Positions 1-10,072 of a stretch of 64,000 nucleotides of DNA are shown here, piece by piece. Under the pieces are notes generated by a model. That model ran no database searches and was not told the DNA's origin. It saw only the letters and a list, made by a program, of their open reading frames with translations. The translations under genes and the position numbers were made by a program. Within the stretch, counting starts at the first letter, position 1. Every line of letters begins with the position of its first letter. Origin of the DNA: Solimonas fluminis. Its GTDB lineage: Bacteria; Pseudomonadota; Gammaproteobacteria; Nevskiales; Nevskiaceae. Location: assembly GCF_002930645.1 (NCBI RefSeq), contig NZ_PSNW01000003.1, positions 372,001 through 436,000 of the forward strand, read 5' to 3'.

Positions 1-931
1 CCGTCCTCCACCGAACGCATCATCCTGAAGATGACGCCGATGCCGATGAGCTGCATGACGATGGAGCCGATCAGCATGTTGCGTCCACCCGGATCGACCC
101 ACATCTGGCTGTAGTAGCCGGGATTGCGCAGCACGATGATCAGCACTAGGACCACCGGCAGCGCGCACAGCACCATGGCGGAGAAGCGCGTTTCCGCGGT
201 CAGTGCGCGCAACTCGCGCGCGGCCATGTCGCGGGTGCGGATGGCCTGGATCAGGCTGCGCAGGATGCTGCGCAGGCTGCCGCCGAACTTGCGGTTCACC
301 GAGGCCGCCAGCGCCAGAACCTTCAGGTCGGCGATCTTGTGCACCTCGCCCGCCTCATACAGTACCGTCTCGACCGGCGCGCCCAGGCGCACCTGGCGGC
401 CCACGGACGTGAACAACGGCCGGATCGGATCGGGGCTCTCGCGGGCGGCGGAGGCGAAGGCTTCCTCCAGCGTATTGCCCGCGGACAGGATGCGGATGGC
501 CGACTCGAGGAAGTCCGGCAGCTGCTCGACGATCTTGTTCCGGCGCGCCGCCGCGCGGCGGGTCAGGAACAGCCAGCCGAACAGCAGCAGCACCGCCACC
601 AGGATGCTGCCGCCGAACCAGCCGAAAGCGATCAGCGCCGCCGGCACCAGCAGCACCAGTACCAGCAGGATGCGCCCGACCGTCGCCGGGTCGAGCTCCA
701 CGCCGGTGCGCCAGATCAGGTGGCAAGCCCAGCGCAGGATGGGATTGGCGATCCGGTTGTTGCCCTTGAGGCTCGGAGCGGCCAGCACGGCGTCGTCGAT
801 GTCCCCGCTGCCCGAGGCGCGCAGGCGCAGCTGCACCTCTTCCTGGCGCTCGCGCTGGCCGGCCCGGATGAAGAGCCAGACGGCACCGGCGACCAGGATC
901 AGCGCCAGCAGGAAAACCGCGATGGAGACGT

Positions 932-935
<4 letters not shown>
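1..935 (-). CDS. tadB: TadB-like type II/IV secretion F-family inner-membrane protein (3' end outside window)
   Basis: About 311 codons are visible; the C-terminus lies beyond the window edge. Translation shows an N-terminal membrane segment, two further hydrophobic segments around residues 90-125, a cytoplasmic GspF/T2SSF-type domain (with EQLPDFLESAIRILSAGNTL), and two C-terminal membrane segments. In the Tad system TadB is the inner-membrane platform protein that couples the CpaF ATPase to pilus assembly. The ATG at 935 overlaps the cpaF stop as ATGA, which implies translational coupling and fixes the start. A TadC paralogue would be expected next, outside the window. Confidence 0.88.
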
Positions 936-2152
<1,217 letters not shown>

Positions 2153-2235
2153 GCCGGGCCTCCCCGCGTGAAGCCGCGAGCGGAGGTGGAAGCCGGAGGT
2201 GTCGTTGCCCTTCGCATCATGTCACCGGATCGCCG

Positions 2236-3432
2236 CTAGCTGAACAGCTTGCCGAGCAGGCCGCCGCTGCGGGCCGGCGCCGGCGCCGCGGTGCCGCCGC
2301 TGAGCAGGGTCTGTGCCAGCAGGCGCACGTCCTCGCAGAAGGCATCCTTGGGCGCCAGCGCGAACATCGGCTCGCCGGCGTTCATGGCCTGGATGCGCGC
2401 ATGGCCGCTGCTGGCCAGCGTGCCGGCCAGGGGGATGTCCAGCAGCTCGGCCAGGTTCTCGGGCTCCAGCCCGATGCGCTTCTGGTACTGGTCCACCACC
2501 AGGGACGTACGGTCCAGCGGGGTATCCTCCAGGCGCAGGGCGCGCAGCAGGTACTTGTTGTGGCGCGACATGATGATCGACTGGTTGGACAGCAGCAGGC
2601 TGCGGTCCGACTGCGCCACCACCGCACGCAGGCCGTCCAGCGGCTGCAGGCCGTCCAGCGCCACCACCACGCAGCCGAAGAGCCCGCGCATCACCTGCAG
2701 CAGCTTGGTGAACTCGTCGATGTTGATCTGAGGCCGGCCCACGAGGTCCTCGGGCAGGCTCAGCACGTAGATGCCGCTGGCATGGCGCGAGAACGCCGTC
2801 TCGACCAGCGTCTGGTCGGCGCGATAGACGTCGTTGATCGCGTCCAGCACGCTGTAGGACTGGTTGATGTTGAGGAAGATGGTGCCGGCGCCGGGAGGCA
2901 GCGCGACATCGACGAACAGCACCCGCTCGCTCGAGGGGATCTGCCTGGCCAGCGCCAGCGCCAGGTGGCCGGCGACGAAGGCCGTCTCCGGCAGGGAGTT
3001 GGCCGACAGCACCGAGAACAGCTTGCCCTGCTTCTGCTGGGTCTTGGCCACCGTGGTGGTCCGGCGCAGCAGCTTGGCCATCAGCGCCGCGACGTTGGCC
3101 TCGTCACGCCGCAGCACGAAGAAATCGCGCGCGCCGGCGCGCATGGCCGCCAGCACGATGTCGGGGCTGTTCTCCGCCGCGCCCAGGCCGGCCGCCGGCA
3201 CTTCCGGCATGCGGTCCAGCAGGCGCTCCACCATGGCCACGCGGGTTTCCACGTTGGCGGCGTCGAACTGGAAGAAGACGATATCGACGCGCCCGAGCAT
3301 CTGGATGCGCTCGATCAGGTCGTCGGCGTCCAGCGGACGCAACAGGGAGAAGTCGGTGCTCTGGCCGGCCGCATTCTGCAGCCAGCTCACATACACCGGA
3401 TCATCGGCGACGACGACAGCCTGGGTTTTCAT
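2236..3432 (-). CDS. cpaE: CpaE/TadZ-like pilus localisation protein with degenerate P-loop
   Basis: A 398-residue protein with a receiver-like N-terminal domain (about residues 1-125) and a MinD/ParA-like C-terminal domain, matching CpaE/TadZ, which positions the Tad machine at the pole or membrane. Where a deviant Walker A would be expected (after KLFSVL, near residue 143) the sequence reads SANSLPETAF, with no Gly-Lys-Thr/Ser. This suggests loss of normal nucleotide binding. I chose ATG 3432, which has GGGTG 6 nt upstream, over an in-frame GTG at 3441. It lies between cpaC and cpaF, in the usual order. Confidence 0.85.
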   Translation of the reverse strand: MKTQAVVVADDPVYVSWLQNAAGQSTDFSLLRPLDADDLIERIQMLGRVDIVFFQFDAANVETRVAMVERLLDRMPEVPAAGLGAAENSPDIVLAAMRAGARDFFVLRRDEANVAALMAKLLRRTTTVAKTQQKQGKLFSVLSANSLPETAFVAGHLALALARQIPSSERVLFVDVALPPGAGTIFLNINQSYSVLDAINDVYRADQTLVETAFSRHASGIYVLSLPEDLVGRPQINIDEFTKLLQVMRGLFGCVVVALDGLQPLDGLRAVVAQSDRSLLLSNQSIIMSRHNKYLLRALRLEDTPLDRTSLVVDQYQKRIGLEPENLAELLDIPLAGTLASSGHARIQAMNAGEPMFALAPKDAFCEDVRLLAQTLLSGGTAAPAPARSGGLLGKLFS

Positions 3433-3538
3433 CAAAGACACCCGCCCACTGAGAACTCCTTGATTCTAGTGCAAAACCCACGGGCCTGGCCGCATGGCCG
3501 GGCCGCGGTTCCACCCTGCCGCGAAGACCCTCCGGGTC

Positions 3539-4867
3539 CTAGCGGCTGAATCCCGTTTCCGTGCTCGCGTCCTCGAAGAACAGCTGCCCCGAAGCCGGCC
3601 GGTAGCCGTCGTACTTGGACCCCGGCAGCGGCGGCAGCTGCACTTCGCGTGCCAGCGGCCGCACCAGCCTCGGCGTCACCACCATCACCAGTTCCTTCTC
3701 CTCCCGGGTCATCTCGGTGGCGCGGAAGAAGGCCCCCAGGATCGGCAGCTGGCCCAGCCAGGGCACCTTGTCGACGTTGCGGCGCAGGTTGCTGCTGATC
3801 AGGCCGGAGATGACGAAGCTCTCGCCGTCACCCAGTTCGATGCTGGTTTCCGTGCGGCGCACCAGCAGGGCCGGCACCGTCACGCCGCCGCTGGTGACGC
3901 CGGCGTTGAAGTCGAGGTCGCTGACTTCCGGCGCCACCTTCAGCGCGATGCGGTTGCGCGCCAGCACGGTGGGCGTCAGCGCCAGGCGGACACCGAATTC
4001 CTTGTATTCGATCGTGATGCTGCTGTTGCCGGAGCTGCTGCTGCCGCCCTGCACCACCGGGATCGGGAACTCGCCGCCGACCAGGTAGGTCGCCGTCTGG
4101 CCGGACATCGCCACGAGGGTCGGCTCCGCCAGGGTGCGGGCCAGGCCCTTGCCCTCGAGCATGCTCAGGGCGCCCAGCAGCTTCGAGCTGGCGCTGTCGA
4201 TCACGAGGTTGAAGGCCTCGTTGAACGGAGGCAGCACCGAGGTCCCGGTCTCGTTCAGCGTCGGAGCCGAGCCGGGGTTGCCGAAGACCGCGCGGGTACG
4301 GCCACCCGAGTAGATGGCATTGAAGCCGAAGCGCTGCGCGGTGGAACGGCTGATCTCGGCGATCTTGACCTGGGTCTGTACCTGGGTCTCCAGGGCCACG
4401 TCGCTGCCGTCGGCCAGCTCGCCGTCCTTGGGAATGGCGGCCGCGAGCTTGGCGCGGCGGTGGGCCGTGAGGTTGGGCAGGCGGCCGGTGACGCCCTGTC
4501 CCGGATTGACCTGGGCCTGCGCCAGCTCCGGGTCGTTCTGGACGGCGGTGGCGGTCGGCAAGCGCGGCGGCACCACCTGCACGCGGAACTCGCGCGGGTG
4601 CTTGGCGCCGCGGTTCCAGACCGTAAGGCTGGTGACGCCGATCTTCTTGCCGTTGACCAGCACGTCGTGCAGGCCGCCGACGGTCACGTCGGCGATGGCC
4701 GGATCGCCGGTGGCCACGCGGCTGACCGCCTGGCTGTCGCGGATGATCTTGTGCAGGCCCAGCTCAACGGTGATCCAGGTCGCATTGGCCTGTGCCGAGG
4801 CCTGCAGAGGCGCCGCCAGCAGCAGGCAGGAGAGCAGCGCCATGACCATCTTCTTGTAGATCTTCAT
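3539..4867 (-). CDS. cpaC: Tad pilus outer-membrane secretin CpaC/RcpA
   Basis: A 442-residue secretin with a Sec signal peptide (residues 1 to about 26, ending ASAQA). The N-terminal BON/N0-like region is followed by a secretin core (about residues 175-410). Visible motifs include VALETQVQTQVKIAEISRST, LVGGEFPIPVV and the C-terminal VPWLGQLPILGAFFR, which is diagnostic of secretin beta-barrels. It forms the outer-membrane channel for the Flp pilus. It follows cpaB by 12 nt, consistent with co-transcription. Confidence 0.95.
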   Translation of the reverse strand: MKIYKKMVMALLSCLLLAAPLQASAQANATWITVELGLHKIIRDSQAVSRVATGDPAIADVTVGGLHDVLVNGKKIGVTSLTVWNRGAKHPREFRVQVVPPRLPTATAVQNDPELAQAQVNPGQGVTGRLPNLTAHRRAKLAAAIPKDGELADGSDVALETQVQTQVKIAEISRSTAQRFGFNAIYSGGRTRAVFGNPGSAPTLNETGTSVLPPFNEAFNLVIDSASSKLLGALSMLEGKGLARTLAEPTLVAMSGQTATYLVGGEFPIPVVQGGSSSSGNSSITIEYKEFGVRLALTPTVLARNRIALKVAPEVSDLDFNAGVTSGGVTVPALLVRRTETSIELGDGESFVISGLISSNLRRNVDKVPWLGQLPILGAFFRATEMTREEKELVMVVTPRLVRPLAREVQLPPLPGSKYDGYRPASGQLFFEDASTETGFSR

Positions 4868-4879
4868 CGGTCCGGTCCC

Positions 4880-5782
4880 TTATTGCACGATCACGGTCTG
4901 GGTGTTGGAGCCGCGGATCACCTGGACTTCAGGGCCCTTCGGCTGGTCCTGGCGCCGGGCGATGGTGCCGGGCTTGGCCAGCTGGCCCAGGGCCATGGCG
5001 GGCACCTCCTCGGGCTTGGGCTCCGCCGGCGGCAGTTCCGCGTTCTCCGCCTGCTCCTTGGCCAGGCCGTGCAGCGCCAGCCGCAGGTCGCCGGCGCTGT
5101 CGCCGAGCAGCAGCTTGGTCACGTCCTTGTTGGGCACGGCCAGCACCGCCGTGCGGCGCGAACCTTCGCGGCGCTTCTCCTCCTGCTGGCCGTCCTGGGC
5201 CTCGCCACCCTCCGGGCGGTCGATGATCAGCTCCTGGTAGGCCAGCACGCGCACCTTCTCCAGCAGCACGCGGGTCTGCGGCTGGTCGATGTTGCCGCCG
5301 CCGCTGAGGTAGACCAGCACGTCGACCACGTCGCCGGGCTGCACGAAGCCGCCCACCGCGATGACGTCGGAGATTTCGACCGACACGGCCTTGTGGCCCT
5401 CGGGGATCGAGCGCGCCAGGATGCTGCCTTCGGTGAAGTAGCGCTGCGTGACCGGCGCGCCGGTGTCGATATCGACCAGCGGGGTCTTGCCGACCACGTC
5501 GTCGAGCGTGGTGAAGGGCTTGACCGGCGCCACGGAAACCGGAACCAGGGCGAGGGCGTCGCGCTGGATCGGTTCATAGGCCAGCAGGGGCTTGGTGGCC
5601 ACCACCACCAGCGTCTGCTGCGCCTTGGCGTCTGCGGCAGCCTGCTGCCGTTCCTGCTCCGCCTTTTCCGCCTGCTCCGCCTTCTCGGCGAAGCTGCGGC
5701 TGTACTGGTAACCCACGGCGGCCAGCAGCACCGCCAGAAGAACAGCAACGACCGCGACGATCTTGAGCGTAGTGCTGCTCAT
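4880..5782 (-). CDS. cpaB: Tad pilus assembly protein CpaB/RcpC (SAF domain)
   Basis: A 300-residue periplasmic protein with one N-terminal membrane anchor (residues 5-24), a charged Glu/Ala/Gln-rich linker, then an SAF-like region (about residues 55-150) containing the IPEGHKAVSVEISDV and GFVQPGDVVDVLVY segments typical of CpaB/RcpC. The family is thought to assist secretin assembly and interact with peptidoglycan. I chose ATG 5782, which has a strong AGGGGGG ribosome-binding site. An in-frame ATG at 5806 has none and would only add eight residues. Confidence 0.93.
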   Translation of the reverse strand: MSSTTLKIVAVVAVLLAVLLAAVGYQYSRSFAEKAEQAEKAEQERQQAAADAKAQQTLVVVATKPLLAYEPIQRDALALVPVSVAPVKPFTTLDDVVGKTPLVDIDTGAPVTQRYFTEGSILARSIPEGHKAVSVEISDVIAVGGFVQPGDVVDVLVYLSGGGNIDQPQTRVLLEKVRVLAYQELIIDRPEGGEAQDGQQEEKRREGSRRTAVLAVPNKDVTKLLLGDSAGDLRLALHGLAKEQAENAELPPAEPKPEEVPAMALGQLAKPGTIARRQDQPKGPEVQVIRGSNTQTVIVQ

Positions 5783-5897
5783 GAGCCCCCCTACGATGAA
5801 CGACATGGAAACAACTGCAGCTTACATCGGCAACCGCTCTTGCGCGAAGAGCGGGAAGCAACGGTGGGATTCGCCCGATCTCCGGTGAATCCGCCCC

Positions 5898-6350
5898 TCA
5901 AAACCAGCCCGTCGACGGCAACAGGACGGGCCCACCCAAAAGCTCCGCGCCGAATGCCAGCGCGAAGGCGCCGGCGGCCGGGAATCGCGCCTTGCGGTCT
6001 CCCGCGAACAGGCGCAGCCACACCAGGGCCAGCAGGCCAAGGCCCAGGCCGGCGAGCAGGAGCATATCCAGGGTACGTTGCAGCCCCAGCAGCAAACCCA
6101 GGCAGGCCGCGAACTTGACGTCCCCGGCGCCCATGCGCCCCAGCGCATAGCCCGGCAACAGCAACAGGAAGACAGCCCCCAGGCCACCGAGGGAAGACAG
6201 GATGCCGGCCCCCAGGAGCCCGCGTCCGTTCACCAGCAGCGCCAGCACGGCGACCACCAGCAGCGGCAGCAGCGCCAGGTTCGGCACGCGACGCGTGTAG
6301 GCGTCATAGGCCCCGACCAGCAGGGCCCACAGGCCAACCGTGATGGCCAA
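5898..6350 (-). CDS. cpaA: Prepilin peptidase CpaA/TadV (A24 family)
   Basis: A 150-residue polytopic A24 aspartyl peptidase that processes Flp prepilin. The two catalytic Asp motifs are visible: YDAYTRRVPN (Asp16) and GAGDVKF (Asp77). It lacks the N-terminal methylase domain of PilD, as usual for CpaA. The start appears to be TTG at 6350, preceded by GGGGA; no ATG was found in frame nearby, so the exact start is uncertain. It is separated from flp by a hairpin that probably reduces read-through. Confidence 0.87.
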   Translation of the reverse strand: MAITVGLWALLVGAYDAYTRRVPNLALLPLLVVAVLALLVNGRGLLGAGILSSLGGLGAVFLLLLPGYALGRMGAGDVKFAACLGLLLGLQRTLDMLLLAGLGLGLLALVWLRLFAGDRKARFPAAGAFALAFGAELLGGPVLLPSTGWF

Positions 6351-6440
6351 GCTTCGATCCCCAGAACAGGTAGTGACCCCGACGGATTCATGCCCCGGAA
6401 CAGTGCGGGCAGGCGGGGTTGGCTGTACTGCTAACTAAAG

Positions 6441-6466
6441 ACGGGCTGCACCGGAGTGCAGCCCGT
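6441..6466 (-). terminator. Hairpin between flp and cpaA (attenuator-type terminator)
   Basis: A perfect 10-bp stem (6441-6450 with 6457-6466) and a 6-nt loop, followed on the minus strand by a short T-run (CTTTAG). Placed directly after flp, it would let the abundant pilin be made in excess over the assembly genes. This is inferred from position and structure. Confidence 0.65.
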
Positions 6467-6486
6467 CCGTGTAACGCCCCGCGCGA

Positions 6487-6660
6487 TTACTTCTGCGCGT
6501 TCGTGAGGCCGTCGTTGGCCTTGTTGAAGAGGTTTTCCAGGCCGTTGCCCAGGAAGCCCAGCACGACGATGATCGCGACAGCGATCAGGCCGATGATCAG
6601 GCCGTACTCAACCGCGCTCGCGCCTTCTTCATCACGGAGAAACTTCATCACTTGATTCAT
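6487..6660 (-). CDS. flp: Flp-type major pilin
   Basis: A 57-residue Flp/Fap prepilin. It has a 13-residue leader ending in Gly (MNQVMKFLRDEEG), then ASAVEYGLI with the conserved Glu at +5 and Tyr at +6, followed by a hydrophobic helix and a short polar tail. This is the pilus subunit cleaved by CpaA. ATG 6660 is preceded by GGAG at 9 nt; the longer reading from TTG 6687 is unlikely. It is the first gene of the Tad operon and has its own promoter upstream. Confidence 0.95.
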   Translation of the reverse strand: MNQVMKFLRDEEGASAVEYGLIIGLIAVAIIVVLGFLGNGLENLFNKANDGLTNAQK

Positions 6661-6713
6661 TGCAACGCTCCAAGAGGGTGTGGTCAAGCGGCCATCTCGC
6701 GAGCCGCGCAGGT

Positions 6714-6742
6714 ACTATGCAAGGATCGTAAGTGCCCGTCAA
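6714..6742 (-). promoter_or_regulatory. Predicted sigma70 promoter of the flp-tad operon
   Basis: On the minus strand TTGACG (6742-6737) and CATAGT (6719-6714) are separated by 17 nt, about 55 nt upstream of the flp start. The -35 box matches the consensus at 5 of 6 positions and the -10 box at 4 of 6. Predicted by eye. Confidence 0.55.
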
Positions 6743-6896
6743 AGAAGCTGATTGGCGCTTTCACTACCGCTCATCGGCCGCCGGAAATGAGCGGTGTGTC
6801 GCGGCAGACGACCGGGCGGATCGCGCAAGGCCGCAGAGCGGGGGTGGATCGGCGGATGCTTTCGTGAGGCGCACGGCGGCCGATGCCTACCGGACA

Positions 6897-6924
6897 GCCG
6901 CGCCGCGCATGCGCGCGGCGCGGC
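6897..6924. repeat. GC-only 12-bp hairpin upstream of the MFS/spermidine-synthase fusion gene
   Basis: A perfect 12-bp stem of only G and C (6897-6908 with 6913-6924) with loop ATGC, ending 35 nt before the start codon at 6960. It may be a 5'-leader hairpin of that gene or a leftover repeat. No T-run follows on either strand, so an intrinsic terminator is unlikely. Confidence 0.6.
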
Positions 6925-6959
6925 GGCCGATACAGTAGGGTCCCGTCTCCGGAGTTCCG

Positions 6960-9146
6960 ATGCCGACCCTGCTCTACGCCTGCACGCTGTTCCTCAGCTC
7001 CGCGCTGCTGTTCGCGGTGCAGCCGATGATCTCGAAGATGGTGCTGCCGCTGCTGGGCGGATCGCCCGGGGTCTGGAACGCCTGCATGTGCTTCTTCCAG
7101 GCCGGGCTGCTGGCGGGCTATGCCTATGCCCACCTGCTCGCGCGGCGGCTCGCCTGGACGACGCAGGCCGCGCTGCATGCCGCGCTGCTGCTGCTGGCCT
7201 TCCTGTTCCTGCCGCCGGCACTGGGCCAGGCCACCCCGCCCGCCGGCGGCTCGCCGGTCGGCTGGCTGCTGGGCCTGCTCGCCGTCGGCATCGGGCTGCC
7301 GTTCTTCGTCCTGTCGGCGACCGCGCCGCTGGTGCAGCACTGGTTCTCGCGCACCCGCCATCCGGACGCCCGCAATCCCTACTTCCTCTACGCCGCCAGC
7401 AACGCCGGCAGCCTGCTGGCGCTGCTCGGCTATCCCCTGCTGGTCGAGCCGCTGTGGGATCTCGGGCAGCAGAGCCTGGCTTGGTCGGCCGGCTTCGTGC
7501 TGCTGGCCCTGGCGCTGGCGGGCTGCTTCGCGGCGGCGCGCCGGCAGCGCGCCGAGGTCTCCGGTCAACCCGCCGACGACACGTCGGCCGCCGCCGTCTC
7601 CAACCGCCAGCGCCTGCTCTGGCTGGCGCTGTCCTTCCTGCCGTCGAGCCTGCTGCTGGGCGTCACCACCTTCATCACCACCGACCTGGCCTCGACCCCG
7701 CTGCTGTGGGTGATCCCGCTGGCGCTCTACCTGACGACCTTCATCTTCGTGTTCGCGCGGCGGCCGCTGCTGCGGCACGAGTGGATGCGGCGGGCGCTGC
7801 CCCACCTGCTGATCCTGATCGCGCTGCTGTCGCTGCTGCACATCGCCTCGGTCTGGCTGCTGGCGCTGCACCTGGCAGGTTTCTTCGCGATCGCCATGGT
7901 CAGCCACGGCGAGCTGGCCGCGCGGCGGCCCCATGCCGCGCACCTGACCGAGTTCTATCTGTTCATGTCGCTGGGCGGAGTGCTGGGCGGCATCTTCAAT
8001 GCGCTGCTGGCCCCGGCGGTCTTCTCCGGTGTCTACGAATACCCGCTGATGCTGGCCGCCAGCTGCCTGCTGGCCGGGACGCCGGCGGCCGGCGGCCGGC
8101 GGGCGCTGGCCCTGGACGGCCTGCTGCCGGCGCTGCTGCTGGGCGTGCTGGTGCTGCTGGCCACGGGCAGCGATGCCCTGCGCAGCCTGCTGGCGCAGGG
8201 CGGGCGCGGCGGCATCGTGATCGCGGTGCTGGCCTTCGCCGCGCTGGCGGCGCTGCTGCTGTCCTTCAGCAGCCGTCCGCTGCGCTTCGCGCTGGGCATC
8301 TCGGCCTGCCTGGCGTTCGCCGCGGTGCGCCAGGCCCAGGGAGCCCTGGAGACCGAGCGCAGCTTCTTCGGCATCTACAAGGTGATCCCGGTCGACCAGG
8401 GCCGCAAGGTGGCCCTGCTGCACGGCACCACCGCGCACGGTGTCGCCGGCCAGGAGCCGGGGCAGGCCCGCCAGCCGATGAGCTACTACGCGGAGCAGGG
8501 GCCCTTCGGCCAGCTGCTGCGCTCGGACACGGTGCGCGGCTTCCGGCACATCGGCGTGGTCGGGCTGGGCGTGGGCAGCCTCGCCTGCTACGCCGCACCC
8601 GGCCAGTCCTGGACCTTCCACGAGATCGACCCGCTGGTGGAGCGGCTGGCGCGGGACCGCCGCCACTTCCGCTTCCTGGAGGAATGCGGGCAGCAGGCCG
8701 CGATCCGGATCGGCGATGCGCGCCTGACGCTGGAGCAGGTGCCCGACGGCGGCTACGACCTGCTGGTGCTGGATGCCTACAGCTCCGACAGCATCCCGCT
8801 GCACCTGATGAGCCGCGAGGCGCTGGCGCTGTACCTGCGCAAGCTGTCGCCGCGGGGACTGCTCGCCTTCCACGTCAGCAACCGCCACCTGGACCTGATG
8901 CCGGTGCTGGCCCGGCTGGCCGGCGATGCCGGGCTGTCCGGCCTGCAGCAGCACTTCAGGCCCGACGAAGCCCTGCGCCGGCAGGGCGAGGCCATGGCCA
9001 CCGATGCGGTCCTGCTGTCGCGCCGCCGGGCCAACCTGGCCTTCCTGCAGGCGGACGCGGCCTGGCAGCCCCTGGCGCCCGCGCCGGGCACGCCCCTGTG
9101 GACCGACAGCTACTCCAACATCCTGGGCGTGATCCGCTGGCGCTGA
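6960..9146 (+). CDS. Fused membrane / spermidine synthase-like protein
   Basis: A 728-residue protein. The N-terminal part (about residues 1-460) contains many hydrophobic segments. The C-terminal soluble domain is spermidine-synthase-like, with a SAM/dcSAM-type fold: GVVGLGVGSL near residue 531, FHEIDP, IGDARLTLE and VLDAYSSDSIPLHLMS. Such fusions are widespread in proteobacteria, but their substrate is not established, so polyamine synthesis should not be assumed. ATG 6960 has GGAG 6 nt upstream. It is transcribed divergently from flp. Confidence 0.85.
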   Translation: MPTLLYACTLFLSSALLFAVQPMISKMVLPLLGGSPGVWNACMCFFQAGLLAGYAYAHLLARRLAWTTQAALHAALLLLAFLFLPPALGQATPPAGGSPVGWLLGLLAVGIGLPFFVLSATAPLVQHWFSRTRHPDARNPYFLYAASNAGSLLALLGYPLLVEPLWDLGQQSLAWSAGFVLLALALAGCFAAARRQRAEVSGQPADDTSAAAVSNRQRLLWLALSFLPSSLLLGVTTFITTDLASTPLLWVIPLALYLTTFIFVFARRPLLRHEWMRRALPHLLILIALLSLLHIASVWLLALHLAGFFAIAMVSHGELAARRPHAAHLTEFYLFMSLGGVLGGIFNALLAPAVFSGVYEYPLMLAASCLLAGTPAAGGRRALALDGLLPALLLGVLVLLATGSDALRSLLAQGGRGGIVIAVLAFAALAALLLSFSSRPLRFALGISACLAFAAVRQAQGALETERSFFGIYKVIPVDQGRKVALLHGTTAHGVAGQEPGQARQPMSYYAEQGPFGQLLRSDTVRGFRHIGVVGLGVGSLACYAAPGQSWTFHEIDPLVERLARDRRHFRFLEECGQQAAIRIGDARLTLEQVPDGGYDLLVLDAYSSDSIPLHLMSREALALYLRKLSPRGLLAFHVSNRHLDLMPVLARLAGDAGLSGLQQHFRPDEALRRQGEAMATDAVLLSRRRANLAFLQADAAWQPLAPAPGTPLWTDSYSNILGVIRWR

Positions 9147-9155
9147 GCGGGCCGC

Positions 9156-10070
9156 CTACTGCTGCAGGTACAGCAGGCGCTTGATCTCGCGCTGGCCGCG
9201 CGTCACCGCGTGCAGGATCACGCCGCAGGTGAAGGCCATCAGCGCCGACAGCATGATGCCGGTGCAGAGCACGGCGGTGGGCATCCTCGGCACCAGGCCG
9301 GTGCGGGCGTACTCCAGGAACAGCGGCAGCGACAGGCCCAGGGACAGTGCCGCCAGCAGCCCGGCGACGATGCTGAAGAACAGCAGCGGCCGCTCGCTGC
9401 GCACCAGGCGCGAGATGGTCCAGAGGATCTTCCAGCCGTCGGGCAGCGCGCGCAGCTTGCTGGCGGATCCCTCCGGACGCTCCACGTAGGGCCCCTCGAT
9501 CTCCGTCATCGGCACCCGCAGGGAGAGCGCATGCACCGCCAGTTCCACCTCGATCTCGAAACCGCTGGCGAAGGCGGGAAAGGACTTGGCGAAGCGGCGC
9601 GAGAACACCTTGTAGCCGGACAGCACGTCGTCGAGCTGGTGGCCGAACAGATGGCCGATCAGCGAGGTGAACAGCCGGTTGCCGAAGCGGTGCCCGCGCC
9701 GGTAGGCCTCCGCGCCCTGCGCCACGCGCCGGCCGTTCACCAGGTCCAGGTGCTGCGCCAGCAGCGTCTCGATCATGCGCGGCGCGCAAGCCGCGTCGTA
9801 GGTGGCGTCGCCGTCGACCAGCACGTAGCAGTCCGCGTCCACGTCGGCCAGCATGCGCCGCACGACCTGCCCCTTGCCCTGGCGCCGTTCCGCACGCACC
9901 ACCGCGCCGGCGGCCTGCGCGCGGGCCACGGTGTCGTCGGTGGAGTTGTTGTCGTAGACATAGACCGTGGCGCGGGGCAGCGCCGCGCGAAAGTCGGCGA
10001 CGACGCGGGCAATGGTCTCCGCTTCGTTGCGGCAGGGCACGAGCACGGCGATGCGGGGTTCGGATGTCAT
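9156..10070 (-). CDS. Family 2 glycosyltransferase (polyprenyl-phosphate glycosyltransferase type)
   Basis: A 304-residue GT-A enzyme with VPCRNEAETI near the N-terminus, YDNNSTDDT (residues 39-47), a DGD metal-binding motif (86-88), a central YKVFSRRF segment, and two C-terminal membrane helices (about residues 225-290). It resembles DPM1/GtrB-type enzymes that transfer sugar from a nucleotide donor to a lipid phosphate. It starts 2 nt after the gtrA-like gene ends, the classic flippase plus GT2 pair. An alternative GTG start at 10076 would overlap gtrA. Confidence 0.88.
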   Translation of the reverse strand: MTSEPRIAVLVPCRNEAETIARVVADFRAALPRATVYVYDNNSTDDTVARAQAAGAVVRAERRQGKGQVVRRMLADVDADCYVLVDGDATYDAACAPRMIETLLAQHLDLVNGRRVAQGAEAYRRGHRFGNRLFTSLIGHLFGHQLDDVLSGYKVFSRRFAKSFPAFASGFEIEVELAVHALSLRVPMTEIEGPYVERPEGSASKLRALPDGWKILWTISRLVRSERPLLFFSIVAGLLAALSLGLSLPLFLEYARTGLVPRMPTAVLCTGIMLSALMAFTCGVILHAVTRGQREIKRLLYLQQ

Positions 10071-10072
10071 GT

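Noticed and set aside
5783-5806. Longer CpaB start at 5806
   Set aside because: No ribosome-binding site, whereas ATG 5782 has AGGGGGG at the right distance.
3494-6118. An 874-codon open frame on the plus strand
   Set aside because: It is antisense to cpaC-cpaB-cpaA, which have clear family motifs.
6771-8954. A 727-codon open frame on the minus strand
   Set aside because: It is antisense to the membrane/spermidine-synthase fusion and is Gln/Arg-rich low-complexity.
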